From assembly GCF_022385335.1 (NCBI RefSeq), contig NZ_CP092431.1:124001-188000 (forward strand): DNA of 64,000 nt, written 5' to 3'. This DNA comes from Streptomyces deccanensis (GTDB taxonomy: Bacteria; Actinomycetota; Actinomycetes; Streptomycetales; Streptomycetaceae). Below, one piece after another: positions 61,856-64,000 of the stretch. The translations under genes and the position numbers were made by a program. The notes beneath the pieces were generated by a model. It saw nothing but the letters and a program-made list of their open reading frames with translations, did no database searches and had not been told where the DNA came from. Every line of letters starts with the position of its first letter. The stretch's first letter is position 1.

Positions 61856-64000
61856 TCAGCCGCTGGTGGGGCAGACGCTCTCGTACGGCGCGTCGGGGAC
61901 GTAGGTCCGCCATTGCTCCGCGGTCAGTCCGCCACCGGCGCGCGCGCAGACGATGTCCGCGACGTGGTCCGGGTCGACAGGGAAACGCAGGAGCGGCACG
62001 TGGGGGCTGACGGCGTAGACCGTGCCGCCGTCCTCGGTGAAGGCAAGGGAATGGATCTCGTCGCCGGGCGTGGGCAGGTCCGCCCCGAGCAGCTGATGGC
62101 TCTCGGTGTCCCACAGCCTCAGCGTCCCGTTCGCGCCGCCCACGGCGAGCGTGGCGCCGTCGGAGGAGAAGGCGAGCGCCCCCACTGCCTCCGGTTCGCC
62201 CTGGGTGACCGTGTCGGAGGTGCCGGTGAGTGCGCCGGTGCGGTCTCGGATCGCGCCGTCCCACAGGGTGACGTGGCCGGTGGAATCGCCGACGGCGAGC
62301 TGGGTGCCGTCGGGGCTGAAAGCGAGCGAGGTGACCTGGCGGCCGTCGGCGAGCGCGCGTCCACGGACCCTTGCGGCCCCTGGATCGACGTACTGGTCGT
62401 CGGAGCTGACGAGCAGACCCCCGTCGGGTCGCCCGGCCAGTGCCTCCCCGGAGAAGCCACGCACGGTCCTCGATCGCCGGTGGTCGCGGGTGTTCCAGAC
62501 CTCCGTCGTGGAGGTGCCGTCGGTGAAGCGGACGGCCAGCAGAGTGCGGCCGCCGGGTCCCAGGGCGAGGGCCTTGGCAGGGCGGTCGGCCGCGCCGGAG
62601 GTGTCGAAGACCGTACGGATCCGGTGGGCCCGTACGTCCCACACGGTGAAGCGCAGCCGCGACGAGCCGTGGGAGGACGCGGTGTCGGCGAGGGCCAGGG
62701 CGCGGCCGTCCGGGCTGAAGGCCAGCAGGGGAACGTCCTCGTCGGAGGTGCTCGGCAGCGGGCCGAGCTTCGCGTGCGCGAGGACCTTGCCCGTGCGCGT
62801 GGCGCGCAGCTCGAAGCGGTAGTCGGCGCCGGAACGGGTGACGGTGGCCAAGGTGGTGCCGTCCGGGCTGAGCAGGCTCGCGTCGGTCGGTGTGTCGTGC
62901 CACCGCGGGGTGAGACGGGCGGTCAGGTCAAGGGTGTGAACGGTGGCGCCGTCGAGGTAGCGCAGGAGGCCGGGCTCACCCGGGTCCCACGCCAGCCCGG
63001 TGACCTCGTCCTTGGACATCGGCCGGTGGAAGACCTGGGTCCCGCCGGTGGCCAGTCGCCAGACGGCGAGTTCCTGGTCGTCCGCTGTGGCCACGAACTC
63101 GCCGTCGGTGGAGAGCGCTGCCTGCGTGAAGCCGGTGCTGCCGTCACCGGCGAAGTCGGCGAGCGTGCTTCCGCCGCGGACGTCCCAGACAAGGGCCCGC
63201 GTGCCGTAGACGGCGGCCAGCCGCCTGCCGTCCGCGCTGAACCGCAGCAGGCGGGAGCCGCCGTCGGCACCGGAACCGGTTCCGCAGACGGTGCTGTCCG
63301 CCTTCTCCCAGGTTCCCGGCAGCCGCTTGCGGGCGGCGGTGTCCCACAGTTGGAGCGGCCCATCGGCGGGACAGAGGGCGAGCAGGCGTCCGCCGGGGCC
63401 GATGGCCGCCGAGGAGAGCGTGCGCGGGAGGTCGGTGGTGAACAGGACCTGGCCGTCGTCCGTCCGGTGCAAGGCGACCGCGCCCGGGCCGTCCGGCGGC
63501 GCGGTGAGGTACGTTCCCCCGTCCGTCGAGCTGCCCCACTGTGACGCGTTGCCCAGCTCGGCCTCGGATCTGCCCTCCGGCAGGTTCCACAGCCTGCCTC
63601 CCCCGTCCGGGCCGATGACGTCGAGGAACCGGGAGTCGGGCCCGACGTCGCCCACCTCCGTGCCGCTCGGCAGGCGGTGGGTGGCGGTGACCTGGTGGTC
63701 GGTCACGTTCCGGGTGGTCACCGTGGTGCCCTCGACGCTGAGCAGCGTCCGGCCGCTGTCGGAGAGGAAGCGCCGGACGTCCCTTCCGGCCAAGGGGTCG
63801 GTGAACGCGTCGCGTTCCGGCTGTGTCAGGGATCCCAGGAGGGCCGAGCGGGACTCGGTGAGCGGGGCCGTCTTCCATGCCGCCACGCCGAGCAGGGCGG
63901 CGGTGCGCGGGTCGGTGGAGCGCAGACTGCCGGCCACGGTGGCCAGGCGGCGGGCCGTGGCCTTGGCGGATTCCTCCCGGCTCACCTCGTTGCGCTGCCA
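61856..64000 (-). CDS. WD40-repeat protein, N-terminus outside the window
   Basis: The minus-strand frame is open to the right edge, so the start lies beyond it; at least 714 residues are visible. It begins WQRNEVSREESAKATARRLA, a helical stretch usually placed after a protein kinase, AAA or nSTAND region in streptomycete WD40 proteins. About ten WD40 blades follow, with repeats such as VTSLAFSPDGTQLAVGDSTG, VGALAFSSDGATLAVGGANG and IHSLAFTEDGGTVYAVSPH. A C-terminal tail CARAGGGLTAEQWRTYVPDA with cysteines is characteristic of this group (C...L...EW..Y.P). Probable scaffold or signalling protein; the effector domain would be to the right of the window. Confidence 0.88.
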   Translation of the reverse strand, partial: WQRNEVSREESAKATARRLATVAGSLRSTDPRTAALLGVAAWKTAPLTESRSALLGSLTQPERDAFTDPLAGRDVRRFLSDSGRTLLSVEGTTVTTRNVTDHQVTATHRLPSGTEVGDVGPDSRFLDVIGPDGGGRLWNLPEGRSEAELGNASQWGSSTDGGTYLTAPPDGPGAVALHRTDDGQVLFTTDLPRTLSSAAIGPGGRLLALCPADGPLQLWDTAARKRLPGTWEKADSTVCGTGSGADGGSRLLRFSADGRRLAAVYGTRALVWDVRGGSTLADFAGDGSTGFTQAALSTDGEFVATADDQELAVWRLATGGTQVFHRPMSKDEVTGLAWDPGEPGLLRYLDGATVHTLDLTARLTPRWHDTPTDASLLSPDGTTLATVTRSGADYRFELRATRTGKVLAHAKLGPLPSTSDEDVPLLAFSPDGRALALADTASSHGSSRLRFTVWDVRAHRIRTVFDTSGAADRPAKALALGPGGRTLLAVRFTDGTSTTEVWNTRDHRRSRTVRGFSGEALAGRPDGGLLVSSDDQYVDPGAARVRGRALADGRQVTSLAFSPDGTQLAVGDSTGHVTLWDGAIRDRTGALTGTSDTVTQGEPEAVGALAFSSDGATLAVGGANGTLRLWDTESHQLLGADLPTPGDEIHSLAFTEDGGTVYAVSPHVPLLRFPVDPDHVADIVCARAGGGLTAEQWRTYVPDAPYESVCPTSG

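Overview
The window looks like the chromosome of a Streptomyces or a close relative. It is very GC-rich, with strong third-position G/C bias. Other signs are a mycothiol-dependent isomerase family gene, many TetR repressors divergent from the enzymes they probably control, a rare TTA codon in one gene, and small conserved streptomycete proteins. The many decayed insertion sequences and gene fossils suggest accessory DNA rather than conserved core. No rRNA, tRNA or CRISPR array was seen.

Layout. 1-1.6 kb: end of a DinB/maleylpyruvate isomerase-type gene, then a scrambled IS1380 transposase. 1.6-5 kb: a translationally coupled pair, a CNB-domain histidine kinase and a response regulator fused to a thioredoxin-reductase-like module that lacks the CxxC. 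5-11.5 kb: epoxide-hydrolase-like enzyme, SDR/TetR divergent pair, HSL-type esterase, propionyl-CoA-synthetase-like ligase. 11.6-13.9 kb: graveyard of SDR, IS630 and IS21 fragments around one small intact gene. 13.9-20.2 kb: quinone-oxidoreductase-type enzyme, two paralogous alpha/beta hydrolases, an enoyl-CoA hydratase and a thiolase, plus a frameshifted TetR. 20.4-22 kb: fossils of a SpoIIE-type phosphatase, a flavin reductase and a P-loop kinase. 22.1-27.2 kb: TetR with paired operators, amidohydrolase, APC permease and a hypothetical gene. 27.3-29.1 kb: aldo-keto reductase and TetR sharing two palindromic operators.

29.4-42.9 kb is the most interesting part: a self-contained sugar-alcohol island. 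It holds Enzyme I, HPr, a complete glucitol-family PTS permease (srlA, srlE, srlB), a GutM protein, two SorC-family regulators, a COG4091-type SAF-domain dehydrogenase, and E1-alpha, E1-beta and E2 of a 2-oxoacid/acetoin-type dehydrogenase complex. No sorbitol-6-phosphate dehydrogenase is present. The COG4091 family includes the DXR-like (DRL) enzymes that interconvert methylerythritol 4-phosphate and deoxyxylulose 5-phosphate, and acetoin-type E1 enzymes cleave methyl ketols to acetyl-CoA. The set would therefore fit uptake of 2-C-methyl-erythritol and breakdown to acetyl-CoA plus glyceraldehyde 3-phosphate. That is a hypothesis. A shared TTTGCAC-N-TGCA motif precedes three of its transcription units.

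43-56 kb: PLP decarboxylase, two M20 hydrolases, LLM flavoenzyme with a TTA codon, MDR/TetR pair, more IS fossils, PPK2, DksA-like protein, small proteins, and an Lrp/AsnC regulator. 56-64 kb: a dehydrogenase pseudogene, a large secreted subtilisin, a lipoprotein polysaccharide deacetylase and a WD40 protein running off the right edge.
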